Assembly: GCA_023428245.1 (NCBI GenBank)
Contig: JAEYYX010000058.1
Span: forward strand, 1 to 22,528
Direction: 5' to 3'
Length of the DNA: 22,528 bases
Source of the DNA: Pseudomonadota bacterium
GTDB taxonomy: Bacteria > Myxococcota_A > Polyangia > Polyangiales > Polyangiaceae
This document shows positions 1 to 8,028 of this stretch, piece by piece. The notes beneath the pieces were generated by a model. It saw nothing but the letters and a program-made list of their open reading frames with translations. It did not search any database and was not told the DNA's origin. The position numbers and the translations under genes were made by a program. Every line of letters begins with the position of its first letter. The stretch's first letter is position 1.

Positions 1-1643
1 TCTTCGAGGCGCGCGAACCCGTCGATGGGTTCAAGTTCGTAAGCGACCTGTTCTGCGGGGGGATACTCGAGAAGCTGGCATCCGTAATCGCCCAGCACCC
101 GGTACAGCGGCCCCTCGTGGCGGTCCGTCACCGCATAGGTGCCGTGCACCTCGGAGGCGGAACTGTCCCGGGTGCACGCCACACTCCGCGCGTAAGCGAC
201 GGTTTCCGGCACCTCTGCCGATTCCTGCACGACGAGCAGCGGCTCCGAGCACTCTTCATCGGAGAAATACCAAGATTCAATGCGACGGACCCGCTCCGGA
301 AGACAGATCCAGCCCCCTTCAGCGAAGCGGTACGCCTCGCAGGGCTCGTCGAGCTCCTCGTCGTAAAGTGCGTAGGAGACGTTCTTTCCGGTCTTGTAGG
401 TGAGGATGTGATCGTCGATCCGGTTGTGCAAAGTTCGCACCCGGCCCTTGCCCAGGGTTGCGCTCGTCACCGCGAAGAAGTTCGACACGTCGTAAGCTTC
501 TCCGACAGGATAAAGAGTCCAAAGAAGGTCTTCAGTATCCGATGGGGTACAAGTCTTCTTGTCGCTCAATGAGAGCTGATAGGCGATGCCTTCCACAGGT
601 TCGCCCACCCGCACGATGCTGTAGGTCAATTTTTCCCCATGAGTGACCGCGATCGCGTACTCCGCCGGCTCCATGCAGTCGCCGAGACGATTCCCATAGG
701 CCAGGGGTGTTCCCGTACATCCTTCCTCACTCCACCACCAATCCTTCTCGTAAAAGGCGTTCGAACCGACGCAGCGCACATCGCCCTCAGTCATTTCCCG
801 AGGACTACAGCCTCCGTGTTTCGCGTCGAAAATGCCGGCGACCTGCCTGGAACCGTCGGCGGCGAGATACTCGCCAATCCCGACGCCGTCTTCCCCTGCC
901 CGCTCGACCCAATCCGCCCGGACCATCTCCTCCGGATCCACGACAGCTGCCTCGCGCCAAACCGTCGCGCCGTCTTCGATTTCCCTCGGAGCCGTCGGAC
1001 AGGTCTCATCATGATAGACTGTATCGACTCCATTCACCGGCTCGAGGCGCACGACGCGCCGGCCTCCACAGCGGTCCATGGAATCGATCGGATCGACCCA
1101 AAACGCAGGAGCCCCGTCACAAGGAATCGGGCGCGCGTCGTAATAGACCGGGTCGGAACATGCCTCGTCGAGGAACCCCTGAGACAAGCCTGAGTCCCGC
1201 GGTAGACAGCGGGTCTCTCCGTCTGTTGCTAACCCAAAGTCGCACTCCACCATGAGCTCGGTGTCATACCAAGTCACAAAGCGCCGCGCGTCATCACCCT
1301 CACCGGTCAAGTAGATCGCTTTGAGCCGTGAGCCGCTCTCGAACAAGGGAAGAAAACCATTCTCGCCGTCGGTCGTGCCCCCGGATGCGCCGGAGCCTTT
1401 TGAGGCCCCGCCGGAGCCCGTCTTCCCGCCCTCCGATGCGCCTCCATTCGAGGCCGCCCCACTCGCCTCGCCTCCGCTCGAAACAGCACCGCTCCCAGGC
1501 GCGCCGGCGAGGGACCGCTCACCCGCTTGACCATCCCCTGCTCCGCCCTCTCCCTCGCTGCCGCATCCCGGCGCGAGAAGAGTGAGCACTCCAAATCCCA
1601 GTGTCAGCGCACCAGAGCGGCGCCCCTCAAACCCCGTCTTCAT
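1..1643 (-). CDS. Cys-rich repeat lipoprotein, function unknown (3' end outside window)
   Basis: I do not recognise a named family. From the ATG at 1643 the frame stays open for 547 codons to the window edge, so the C-terminus is missing. The N-terminus has basic residues, a hydrophobic stretch and Cys27 in LLAPGC, a weak lipobox that suggests an outer-membrane or surface lipoprotein. Residues 28-95 are a Gly/Ala/Ser linker. From about residue 105 three repeats of roughly 145-156 residues follow, each with the pattern Cys, Cys 12 residues later, then Cys 16-18 residues after that in a [E/A]-x-C-[ST]-x-P context (C134/C146/C162, C279/C291/C309, C435/C447/C465). The even Cys spacing suggests disulfide-stabilised beta-rich modules outside the cytoplasm. 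The gene follows the porin on the same strand with a 59-bp gap. I see no strong Shine-Dalgarno sequence. The frame and start are likely; the role is unknown. Confidence 0.85.
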   Translation of the reverse strand, partial: MKTGFEGRRSGALTLGFGVLTLLAPGCGSEGEGGAGDGQAGERSLAGAPGSGAVSSGGEASGAASNGGASEGGKTGSGGASKGSGASGGTTDGENGFLPLFESGSRLKAIYLTGEGDDARRFVTWYDTELMVECDFGLATDGETRCLPRDSGLSQGFLDEACSDPVYYDARPIPCDGAPAFWVDPIDSMDRCGGRRVVRLEPVNGVDTVYHDETCPTAPREIEDGATVWREAAVVDPEEMVRADWVERAGEDGVGIGEYLAADGSRQVAGIFDAKHGGCSPREMTEGDVRCVGSNAFYEKDWWWSEEGCTGTPLAYGNRLGDCMEPAEYAIAVTHGEKLTYSIVRVGEPVEGIAYQLSLSDKKTCTPSDTEDLLWTLYPVGEAYDVSNFFAVTSATLGKGRVRTLHNRIDDHILTYKTGKNVSYALYDEELDEPCEAYRFAEGGWICLPERVRRIESWYFSDEECSEPLLVVQESAEVPETVAYARSVACTRDSSASEVHGTYAVTDRHEGPLYRVLGDYGCQLLEYPPAEQVAYELEPIDGFARLE

Positions 1644-1702
1644 CAGAACGCAGTTTATGCAAACTTGCGCCTGCGCCAAGACCGAGCGAACCGAGGGTGA
1701 CT

Positions 1703-3232
1703 TCAATAGTTCAGCTGAAGCTGAAACCGCCCGAACTGACCTTCTTCTTGCTGGTAGGGAAAGCTCGGAGCGGTGCGCTCTGCCGCAGCAAACGCAGCCG
1801 TAAACTCGAGCATTCGCACGGGCTGCCACTCGAAGCCGACCTCGAGCTCTCGCACGGAATAGTGCGGCGCGTTGGTCTCAAATTTTCTCGCACCCTCGTA
1901 GTAGTGACCCCGTACGTAGGGCAAAAACGTCCCCAGGGTCGGGTGGTCCACCTTGAACGAGAGCATCGCATACCCGCCGTGCAATAACTTTTCTCTCACG
2001 GTCCCGCTGAATACGGGCTCAGGGCCTGACGAGTCCTCTCGAATGTCCGTGAGCTCGGGGCTGACGCCGATGTTGTACTCAGCCTGAAAGCCGAAAGGCT
2101 GTGGATAGACCGTGAGCGCGAGATTTCCCCGCGCGTCCCAGAACTCGTCGGGTCCGTCAACGGTCTCGTCTTTGTTGACGATGAACCGGCCGATGTACCC
2201 ACCGCCGCCGATCTCCACGAACTGCTCACCGAATAGAAATGGATAGCTCACACGCCCGACGACATGCTTGTTGTCGTTCAGATCGGCCTTGTTCGAACCC
2301 TGACCGTTGTAGAGCCCTAGGCCCACGGCGCCGTAGTCTCCCGAACCCTTGAGTCCGCTCTTGACCAGGTGGTCGAAACGCTCACGGATCGCAATCGGCG
2401 CCCAGTAAAGGAACAGGCCAAGGTCCCGCTCGTTCGAGACAGCGCTATTGAGCGCGTCCGAGCGATCGAAGGGCATTCGGTTCCCGCTCGACTGAAGGTT
2501 CTCGAAGCCGAAAGGGATTTTCGACTGCCCGATGCGAAGTCGAAACTCTTTGCCCGGGGCTGCCAGGTCGAAATACCAGTCGCGCCACTGGACAAAGTGG
2601 AGACCGCTTTCGATAGCCGTCGCGAACTCGGGTTGCAGGTAAATGTAGATGAGCGGGTGGATATCGCCGTAAAGGGCGAGGCGAGCCCGTCGCACGAAGA
2701 GCTCACTTGTTCCGCCGATGGAACGGTCGCCTTGGAGATTGACGAGGTTCGGATTCGTGGTGGGGTGATTGAAGCGGAACTGCGTATAGCCGCGCACCTT
2801 GATGCGACTGAAAAAGTGATCGACAAAGGAAGCTGGGGAGCTCTCTTTCTGCGCCTCAGCGGGTCTCGACGACGCGTCCATGACCTCGCCGGGGGGAACT
2901 TTCGATTCTTCATGGGGCGTCTCGCCCGCACTCGCCTCATCCGAGTGAGCCTCCTCCGAAGGTCCCTTCGACGCTTCCCCCGCTCCATCAGGCGCAACGT
3001 TCGCGCCGCTCGGGGCCTCTTGCGTCCCAGGAGCCGCGCTGCCCGGCTCCCCGCCTTCCCCGGCCGAAGGCTGAGCGACCTCTGTCTCGCTCTGACCGGT
3101 CAACACCTCGCGACGCTCTTGTAAGCTCCCTCGGGTCTCAGCTTGCTCCTCGGCCCCGGCGCCCGAAACGGCAAAAAGAAGGGCAAAGGCCACGCAGACG
3201 GCACGGGAGCCACCCTCTCGACTTCGAATCAT
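1703..3232 (-). CDS. Phosphate-selective porin O/P-type outer-membrane protein
   Basis: This is a predicted outer-membrane beta-barrel of the Porin_O_P (OprP/OprO) type, which in characterised members passes phosphate or other anions. The chosen start, ATG at 3232, gives 509 residues, has GAGG just upstream and places a signal peptide at residues 1-27 (cleavage near GAGA/EE). Longer in-frame starts up to 3349 would overlap the upstream regulator gene. Residues 28-140 are an acidic Glu/Ala/Pro/Ser-rich linker, long for this family. The barrel starts near residue 144 (KVRGYTQFRF) and shows family phrases such as ELFVRRARLALYG and RIGQSKIPFGFEN. The chain ends in an aromatic residue (QLNY), as expected for BAM-assembled barrels. 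Upstream direct repeats at 11-bp spacing resemble a Pho box. The substrate is inferred from the family only. Confidence 0.9.
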   Translation of the reverse strand: MIRSREGGSRAVCVAFALLFAVSGAGAEEQAETRGSLQERREVLTGQSETEVAQPSAGEGGEPGSAAPGTQEAPSGANVAPDGAGEASKGPSEEAHSDEASAGETPHEESKVPPGEVMDASSRPAEAQKESSPASFVDHFFSRIKVRGYTQFRFNHPTTNPNLVNLQGDRSIGGTSELFVRRARLALYGDIHPLIYIYLQPEFATAIESGLHFVQWRDWYFDLAAPGKEFRLRIGQSKIPFGFENLQSSGNRMPFDRSDALNSAVSNERDLGLFLYWAPIAIRERFDHLVKSGLKGSGDYGAVGLGLYNGQGSNKADLNDNKHVVGRVSYPFLFGEQFVEIGGGGYIGRFIVNKDETVDGPDEFWDARGNLALTVYPQPFGFQAEYNIGVSPELTDIREDSSGPEPVFSGTVREKLLHGGYAMLSFKVDHPTLGTFLPYVRGHYYEGARKFETNAPHYSVRELEVGFEWQPVRMLEFTAAFAAAERTAPSFPYQQEEGQFGRFQLQLNY

Positions 3233-3255
3233 GCGGCCTCGAAATCGCCCCCGCG

Positions 3256-3284
3256 TGTGACGTTCCTGTGACGGATGCGTGATG
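3256..3284 (-). promoter_or_regulatory. Three 11-bp-spaced direct repeats, Pho-box-like
   Basis: On the minus strand, CGTCACA occurs twice at 11-bp spacing (plus-strand 3267-3273 and 3256-3262). A weaker third copy, CATCACG, lies at 3278-3284 in the same phase. Seven-bp half-sites separated by 4 bp are the known PhoB layout (consensus CTGTCAT-AWAW-CTGTCAY), and both main half-sites keep GTCA. The array sits 24-52 bp before the porin start. Regulation by phosphate is an inference. The short distance to the ATG leaves little room for a -10 box and leader, so another OmpR-family regulator or a different transcript start is possible. Confidence 0.45.
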
Positions 3285-3297
3285 TTTTTTGAAGAAT

Positions 3298-4005
3298 CTA
3301 TTCGTTTTTCTCGACGGGCGCGTGCTGGGCCCGGAATTCTTCCAGCCACTCAGCTGCCATCTGGCGGCGCGGCCGCCCATAAGGCGCGCCTGCCCAGCTC
3401 ATCCGAAGGACGCGATCGGTGCGAAAACTCCGATACGCCTCCCGGAGACAGCACCATGCAACCAGGATCTGTTTCCCTTCGTAATAGGCGAGCTGGATCG
3501 GCCAAACCGTTCGCTCGGTCCGCTCACCTGAAGCATCCTGATAGATGAGCTCAATCGCCTTCTCTTCCCGCATCGCTTCCCTTGCCATCGGCAAGATCGG
3601 AACGGGTTCAGGGGCCCCCCCGATATTCACGGGCCAAAGTCCCGGATCTTCGATGCGCCCGCGGAGACTCGGAGGAGACGCGGCGGCGATCTTCGCCAGA
3701 GCATTTTTCGCCGCATCCGTCAGATCCGCGTCGGCCAACGTCTGCACCCAGCGAGCTCCGAGCACGAGCGCTTCGAGCTCCGAAGAGCTGAACATCAAGG
3801 GCGGCAGAAAAAACCCGGCGCGGAGGACATACCCGAGCCCCGCCTCGCCCTCGATGGGAGCCCCGAGACCAATCAATGTCTGGACGTCGCGATAGATCGT
3901 GCGGACCGAGACGCCCTCCTCTTCCGCCAGTGTCTCCGCGGACACCGGAGTTCGGCGCCGCCGCAAGCGGTCGAGGAGGGAAAAGAGACGTTCTGCTTTG
4001 TTCAT
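3298..4005 (-). CDS. YafY-type HTH-WYL transcriptional regulator
   Basis: This is a predicted cytoplasmic DNA-binding regulator of 235 residues. The N-terminus (about 1-60) is a winged helix-turn-helix of the HTH_11/DeoR-like type, with the recognition-helix phrase SVRTIYRDVQTL and the wing IEGEAGLGYVL. Residues about 125-205 form a WYL domain that ends in the conserved FRTDRVLRM segment. Family members sense small ligands or nucleic acids through WYL and often control their own operon. The start at 4005 (MNKAERLF) matches the usual N-terminus of the family. The alternative ATG at 4056 would overlap the glutathione S-transferase stop. The gene follows that transferase by 28 bp on the same strand, so the two probably form an operon. 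A palindrome upstream of the pair is a candidate operator. Confidence 0.9.
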   Translation of the reverse strand: MNKAERLFSLLDRLRRRRTPVSAETLAEEEGVSVRTIYRDVQTLIGLGAPIEGEAGLGYVLRAGFFLPPLMFSSSELEALVLGARWVQTLADADLTDAAKNALAKIAAASPPSLRGRIEDPGLWPVNIGGAPEPVPILPMAREAMREEKAIELIYQDASGERTERTVWPIQLAYYEGKQILVAWCCLREAYRSFRTDRVLRMSWAGAPYGRPRRQMAAEWLEEFRAQHAPVEKNE

Positions 4006-4033
4006 TCGAGCGTCGTCCGCCTCGACGAGCCTC

Positions 4034-4708
4034 TCAGGAGGCGCTCGCGTCGACAACTCCCATACCCGCGAGGATCTCCGGATGCTCGCGGAGCAGCTCC
4101 TCGTCGAGTTTCGCTGCCCGCTGGTTCGCGGGGCGCTCTAGCACGCGGCCGAGGTAGTCCAAAAACACAGGCCGCTCCGGAAGCACCTTGAGCACCTGCA
4201 TCGTAAAGGCCATCGAACTTCCGAGCTGAATGTCGGCGGCGGTAAAGCGATTCCCCGCGGCATAGGGAGATTTCGCGAGGGACTTCTCGAGGTTTTTCAC
4301 CATGTCTTCGAAGGACCCAAAGGAGAAGTCCCGGCCGTTATACTCATAGCCCTTGGCGCGCATGGCCACACAAGGATCGAGGACAGAGTCTGAGTAGACG
4401 AGGCTCGTCAGATAGCGGGCTCTGTCAGGATCAGTGATGCTCGGGGCGAGGCCTGCCTTCGGAAAGCGGTCAGCTAGGTAAATCGTGATCGCGGCCCGCT
4501 CGGTAATGAAGAGGTCACCATGCTGGATGGCGGGCACCTTCTTGTGGGGATGGATGGCGCGGTAGCTCTCGTCGGCTCCCTCCTTGGCGTGAACGTTCAC
4601 GAAGTGGACGTTGTAGTCGACGCCGAGTTCCTCGAGAAGCCAGCGGACCGCCGCCGCGCGAGACCAGGGTGAGTGATAGAACGTGAGTGTCGTTTCGGTG
4701 TTTGCCAT
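4034..4708 (-). CDS. Glutathione S-transferase family protein
   Basis: This predicted cytoplasmic enzyme of 224 residues conjugates glutathione to electrophiles or acts in a related thiol reaction. The N-terminal thioredoxin-like domain (about 6-82) starts with LTFYHSPWSRAAAVRWLLEEL, where Ser13 or Tyr11 is the candidate catalytic residue, and has the cis-proline motif KVPA (Pro59) followed by ITERAAI at the glutathione gamma-Glu site. The all-helical C-terminal domain (about 90-210) includes the GNRFTAADIQLG N-capping motif. I chose ATG 4708 because upstream codons, open to 4903, show no family similarity. The gene lies immediately upstream of a WYL regulator in a likely operon and is divergent from the TPR gene at 4986. 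The physiological substrate cannot be told from sequence. Confidence 0.92.
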   Translation of the reverse strand: MANTETTLTFYHSPWSRAAAVRWLLEELGVDYNVHFVNVHAKEGADESYRAIHPHKKVPAIQHGDLFITERAAITIYLADRFPKAGLAPSITDPDRARYLTSLVYSDSVLDPCVAMRAKGYEYNGRDFSFGSFEDMVKNLEKSLAKSPYAAGNRFTAADIQLGSSMAFTMQVLKVLPERPVFLDYLGRVLERPANQRAAKLDEELLREHPEILAGMGVVDASAS

Positions 4709-4729
4709 GCCTCGGTCTAGGGCCCCCGG

Positions 4730-4746
4730 CTGACAGATCCTGTCAG
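4730..4746. promoter_or_regulatory. Perfect 17-bp palindrome, candidate operator of the GST-WYL operon
   Basis: CTGACAG-ATC-CTGTCAG has 7-bp arms around a 3-bp spacer and lies 22-38 bp upstream of the transferase start codon, where it would overlap a promoter or early leader. It is too short-looped and lacks a T-run, so it is not a terminator. The downstream HTH-WYL regulator is the obvious candidate binder (inference). Confidence 0.55.
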
Positions 4747-4985
4747 GAGGCGAGCCATCCTGGCTTGCGTATCCGGCCCAACTGACCCCGGGCTCCCCCG
4801 CCTTCGGGCAGCTCACAACTGCAACAGAACTGCCCACAAGGTGCGAGAAGAGCGCCCGGAAGGCGGGCGGTAGCGACAGGGGCCACGCCGTTTCTGGGTG
4901 CACGGAACCGACCCACCCCTAATTTCCGCGAGTCTGCGCGGATTGGTGCAATCGAAGAGGAAGCTCGTTATCATCGGGCGCACTC

Positions 4986-6062
4986 ATGTCACGTCGAGCC
5001 TTGGGCGGCGGAAACCGTCGGCGCCTCTCTCCTTCATTCATGACCGGAATCGCCCTCGGGGCGTCACTCGTCTTTGGCGCCGCAGGCGCCGCAGCCGAGA
5101 CCACCGCCGGCACGGCTGCTTCCGAACCCGTCATCGTCTCCGACAAGGCGCGCGCACGCTTCGAAACTGGCGTCCAGCTCTTGCAGGATCCGGACGGCGC
5201 TCGTTACGAGGAAGCTTACGAAGAGTTCAAGGCCGCTTACGCCGACTCCCCCTCCTGGAAGATCCTCGGCAACCTGGCGCTTTGCGCGATGAAGCTCGAG
5301 CGCGACGGAGAGGCGATCGCTGCTCTCGAGCGTTCGCTCGCAGAGGGCGGAGCTGAGCTCGATCCCGAGGAAAAGAAGCAGCAGGAGTCCGATCTCAAGC
5401 TCCTGAAGGATCGCGCCGCGACGGTCACGGTGCGGAGCGCCCCGGGGGTCACGCTGCTCGACGAGCGCATCACCGTGAGTGGCGGGAACGTCAAGAACCA
5501 GTACCGCGTCCCCGACTCCGGTGAGCTCGTGCTCTTGGTTCGGCCAGGCAATCACCGCCTCACGGCGCAGCTCAGCTCCGGATCCGAAACGGGCGAAGCC
5601 TCGCTGCAATCCGGCGCGTCCGCGACTCTCGATCTCACGCCGAAGCCGCTCGTCGCTCCCGCTGCGACCAGCGACACTCCGGCGGCGCCGCGCGAAGCCG
5701 CGGGCCCCTCGAAGCTCCCCGCCTACCTGAGCCTGGGCGTAGGAGCCGCCGGCGTCATCGCGGGCGGCGTCTTCCTCGGACTCCACATCGATTCGAGCGG
5801 CCAAGCCAGCCAGCTCTTCGACGACTGCGCCTCCTCCGGGGACTGTGGAAGGTCCGAGGTCGATCGCATCGATCAGCTCGACGGCGACGCCGCGACCTTT
5901 GGGACCGTCTCGATCATCTCCTTCGGCGTCGGCGCCGTAGGCATCGGAACCGGCATCGCCCTCCTGCTCATGCAACCCAAAGAGGAAGGCCCCGTCGCCA
6001 AAGGCTTTTCGCTCCGCCCCTACGCATCTGCTCACACCCTCGGCATCGCCGGACGTTTTTAA
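4986..6062 (+). CDS. Exported TPR-containing envelope protein with two C-terminal membrane helices
   Basis: The exact role is not known. The product has 358 residues. An N-terminal signal or anchor segment lies at about 18-37 (ending AAGAAAE). Residues about 50-120 are a TPR-like helical repeat region (LQDPDGARYEEAYEEFKAAYADSPSWKILGNLALCAMKLERDGEAIAALERSL). Residues about 145-218 look like a PEGA-type beta module (VTVRSAPGVTLLDERI...LVLLVRPGNHRLTAQ). A Pro/Ala linker leads to two hydrophobic helices at about 247-267 and 303-329, separated by a loop with two Cys (DDCASSGDC). This arrangement is common among myxobacterial envelope proteins of unknown function. The Shine-Dalgarno sequence is weak; an internal ATG at 5040 would remove only the basic N-terminus. 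The next gene starts 23 bp downstream, suggesting co-transcription. Confidence 0.85.
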   Translation: MSRRALGGGNRRRLSPSFMTGIALGASLVFGAAGAAAETTAGTAASEPVIVSDKARARFETGVQLLQDPDGARYEEAYEEFKAAYADSPSWKILGNLALCAMKLERDGEAIAALERSLAEGGAELDPEEKKQQESDLKLLKDRAATVTVRSAPGVTLLDERITVSGGNVKNQYRVPDSGELVLLVRPGNHRLTAQLSSGSETGEASLQSGASATLDLTPKPLVAPAATSDTPAAPREAAGPSKLPAYLSLGVGAAGVIAGGVFLGLHIDSSGQASQLFDDCASSGDCGRSEVDRIDQLDGDAATFGTVSIISFGVGAVGIGTGIALLLMQPKEEGPVAKGFSLRPYASAHTLGIAGRF

Positions 6063-6085
6063 CCTAGCTTACAAGGACCACGAAC

Positions 6086-7129
6086 ATGACCACGCGAGAC
6101 AACGCCCCGACTGCTTCGTCCGAGCTCGAACCGAAAGCCCGCCGCCCGCGGCGCAAGTTGGTTCTTGGAACGGCCCTCTGTTCCACCTTCCTCCTCTTTC
6201 AGTGCACGAAGCCCGACCGGGACTTCGACGCGTTCCTGCCCAGCACAGGCGGACGCAAGAGCACGGGCGGGGAAGGCGGTGACCCCGGTGAAGGTTCAGG
6301 GGGAGTCGCCACCGGAGGCCGTCGCAATACGGGTGGAATGGCCGGCGGGGGCTTCGGCGGTGAAGGAGCTATGGGCGGAGCCTCGAGTGGCGGCAAGGGC
6401 TCGGGAACCGGCGGCAAAGGTGAGCCTGCTGCTTGCATCGGCAACAAAGACGACGACTGTGATTGCGTCGAAGGCGAGCTCGTCGCGAAAGATCTCGACG
6501 GGGACGGCGAAGGCACCCGTTTGTGCGAAGCCGCGCCGGGTCTCGACTGCGACGACGGTGACAAGGACTTCATCCAGAACGCGTGCGGCGGCTGTACCAA
6601 AGACCTTGAAGGTCAGGTCGGCGATCCGTGCGGCGAGTGTGGCGTCCTCAAGTGCCAAGGAGATTCAGCCCTCGTTTGTCGCTCCCCCGATCCCCAGCCA
6701 CGACGCTGTTCCGATACGAACACGCCAGAGCGGTGCATTGATGGAAACTGGGTCGTGCAGGCGGATTGTTCAGGATCGAAACCCGTCTGTCTCAATGGCG
6801 CGTGCGCCCAGTGTGACCCGGGTCCGCCATTCAACACCCTGCCTGGCCTGTCGAGCACTCGCGAATACAAGTGTGAGAACGTCAATAGTGACAGCGTTCT
6901 GTATGGCTGCACGGACGAAGGAAATTGGGAATGGAGGACGTCTTGTTACGCCTCGTCCCTTGAGGTGTGCAATGCGGCCAGCAAGGGCTGCGTGACCGCC
7001 GGCCTCAGGCACCCTCGTGACAAAACGTTCGACGTGGCCCCGGAAATGCTAAGGGACGTCAACGAGAAGCAATGGGGCAGGCCCGTCGTGGATGTGCTCG
7101 ACAGCCTGCTCGGCTCCCAGTTCGGCTGA
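6086..7129 (+). CDS. Gly-rich lipoprotein with MopE-like metal-binding motif; C-terminal tail foreign
   Basis: The product has 347 residues, and an AAGGA ribosome site lies 8 nt before the ATG. A basic N-terminus, a hydrophobic segment (25-39) and Cys40 (LLFQC) suggest a lipoprotein with an atypical lipobox. Residues 55-112 are a Gly-rich linker. Residues 117-170 carry a calcium-type loop DLDGDGEG and CDDGDKD between paired Cys, as in MopE/metal-binding-motif proteins of myxobacteria. Residues 170-303 are Cys-rich (CGECG, CLNGACAQC). These parts suggest an extracellular metal-binding surface protein. After CVTAG (about residue 305) the style changes: the last ~40 residues have no Cys or Gly runs and end in a helix-like VVDVLDSLLGSQFG. 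This tail resembles the start of the next ORF's nucleotidyltransferase domain, which continues in the same frame after the TGA. Confidence 0.8.
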   Translation: MTTRDNAPTASSELEPKARRPRRKLVLGTALCSTFLLFQCTKPDRDFDAFLPSTGGRKSTGGEGGDPGEGSGGVATGGRRNTGGMAGGGFGGEGAMGGASSGGKGSGTGGKGEPAACIGNKDDDCDCVEGELVAKDLDGDGEGTRLCEAAPGLDCDDGDKDFIQNACGGCTKDLEGQVGDPCGECGVLKCQGDSALVCRSPDPQPRRCSDTNTPERCIDGNWVVQADCSGSKPVCLNGACAQCDPGPPFNTLPGLSSTREYKCENVNSDSVLYGCTDEGNWEWRTSCYASSLEVCNAASKGCVTAGLRHPRDKTFDVAPEMLRDVNEKQWGRPVVDVLDSLLGSQFG

Positions 7130-8026
7130 ATGCTGCTCTTCGGAAGTCGCGCTCTTGCCTATACAGTCCCGGGCTTTCGGGACCCCGTGGACTGGGATGT
7201 GGTCGGAACCGACGAGGACTTGGCTCGAATCGACAAACTCTTGCCCAGGTATGAAGGGAAGAAGCCGAGCCCGAACAAGACCGTGTTCGTCTACGAGGGC
7301 TGCCCCCTCGAGCTCGTGCACAGCCAGCCGGGCGACTATTGGTCAAAGGTCAGAGAGGTCTTCGCCAACGAGAAGACCATCGACGTCCCTGTCTTAGGTC
7401 GCCTCGTAGTGGCGCCCGCCCCCTATTGTCTCATCACCAAACAAGTCGCACTCATCTACCGCATACATCACTGGCACAAGAACCTCGAGGACGTGTACGT
7501 CCTACGAAACCGTATTCTAACGATCCCTCCGCATATCGAGGCCTTACTACCGTCGACCCAGGAGCACGTACGGAACTATTACGCCCCGCGCCACAAGGAA
7601 TCTCTGGCAGTCCCTGTCGCGTGCCATCCGGCGCTTCCCAATCAACCCATCGCCCCCTTGCACGGCTTGCTCCACGAGCGCGTCAGCTTTGCATCGCGAC
7701 CTCTGGCGTACGAAAAAGACGCGTGGAAAGCATTTCCCCATTTGAAGGGCGCCGACCGGATCGATCGCATGCACCATCTACTCGCCGAAGAGGTGATGAC
7801 CTTCGCAGCCCATTGTCGCTACCAAGAGCGTGGCTTCCCTGAAGCTCGTACTGACGCAGAACTCAAGCGCTTCGCTTTGCGCGAGTTTGCCGTGAGCCAT
7901 TTGCCTGAAGATTGGCGCTACTTCCTCGTGAACCACTACCGCGAGATCGCGAACCTCGTCCCTGAAGACTGGGGCAAAAAGGTCGCTGACCTCGTCGGGC
8001 CAGGGCCCGAGAAGCGCGCCCCCTAA
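7130..8026 (+). CDS. Nucleotidyltransferase-fold protein, probably missing its true N-terminus
   Basis: The product has 298 residues. Residues 3-25 show the nucleotidyltransferase signature: a strand leading to Gly5-Ser6-Arg7, then Asp21-Trp22-Asp23 as metal ligands, with Glu61 in CPLELVH as the likely third carboxylate. The rest is helical and unassigned. No substrate can be named. The ATG directly follows the TGA of the upstream lipoprotein in the same frame, with no ribosome site, and the helix that usually precedes the GS motif lies upstream of that stop. The ORF may therefore be translated by reinitiation or be a 5'-damaged gene. It uses codons rare here, such as TTA (near 7393 and 7544) and CTA (near 7516), suggesting later acquisition. 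It is convergent with the kinase gene, with a 2-bp gap. Confidence 0.7.
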   Translation: MLLFGSRALAYTVPGFRDPVDWDVVGTDEDLARIDKLLPRYEGKKPSPNKTVFVYEGCPLELVHSQPGDYWSKVREVFANEKTIDVPVLGRLVVAPAPYCLITKQVALIYRIHHWHKNLEDVYVLRNRILTIPPHIEALLPSTQEHVRNYYAPRHKESLAVPVACHPALPNQPIAPLHGLLHERVSFASRPLAYEKDAWKAFPHLKGADRIDRMHHLLAEEVMTFAAHCRYQERGFPEARTDAELKRFALREFAVSHLPEDWRYFLVNHYREIANLVPEDWGKKVADLVGPGPEKRAP

Positions 8027-8028
8027 TG

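Noticed and set aside
4944..4974. TTGGTG and TTATCA spaced by 19 bp as a sigma-70-like promoter of the TPR gene
   Set aside because: Spacing is long and matches are partial; such boxes occur by chance, and myxobacterial promoters vary.
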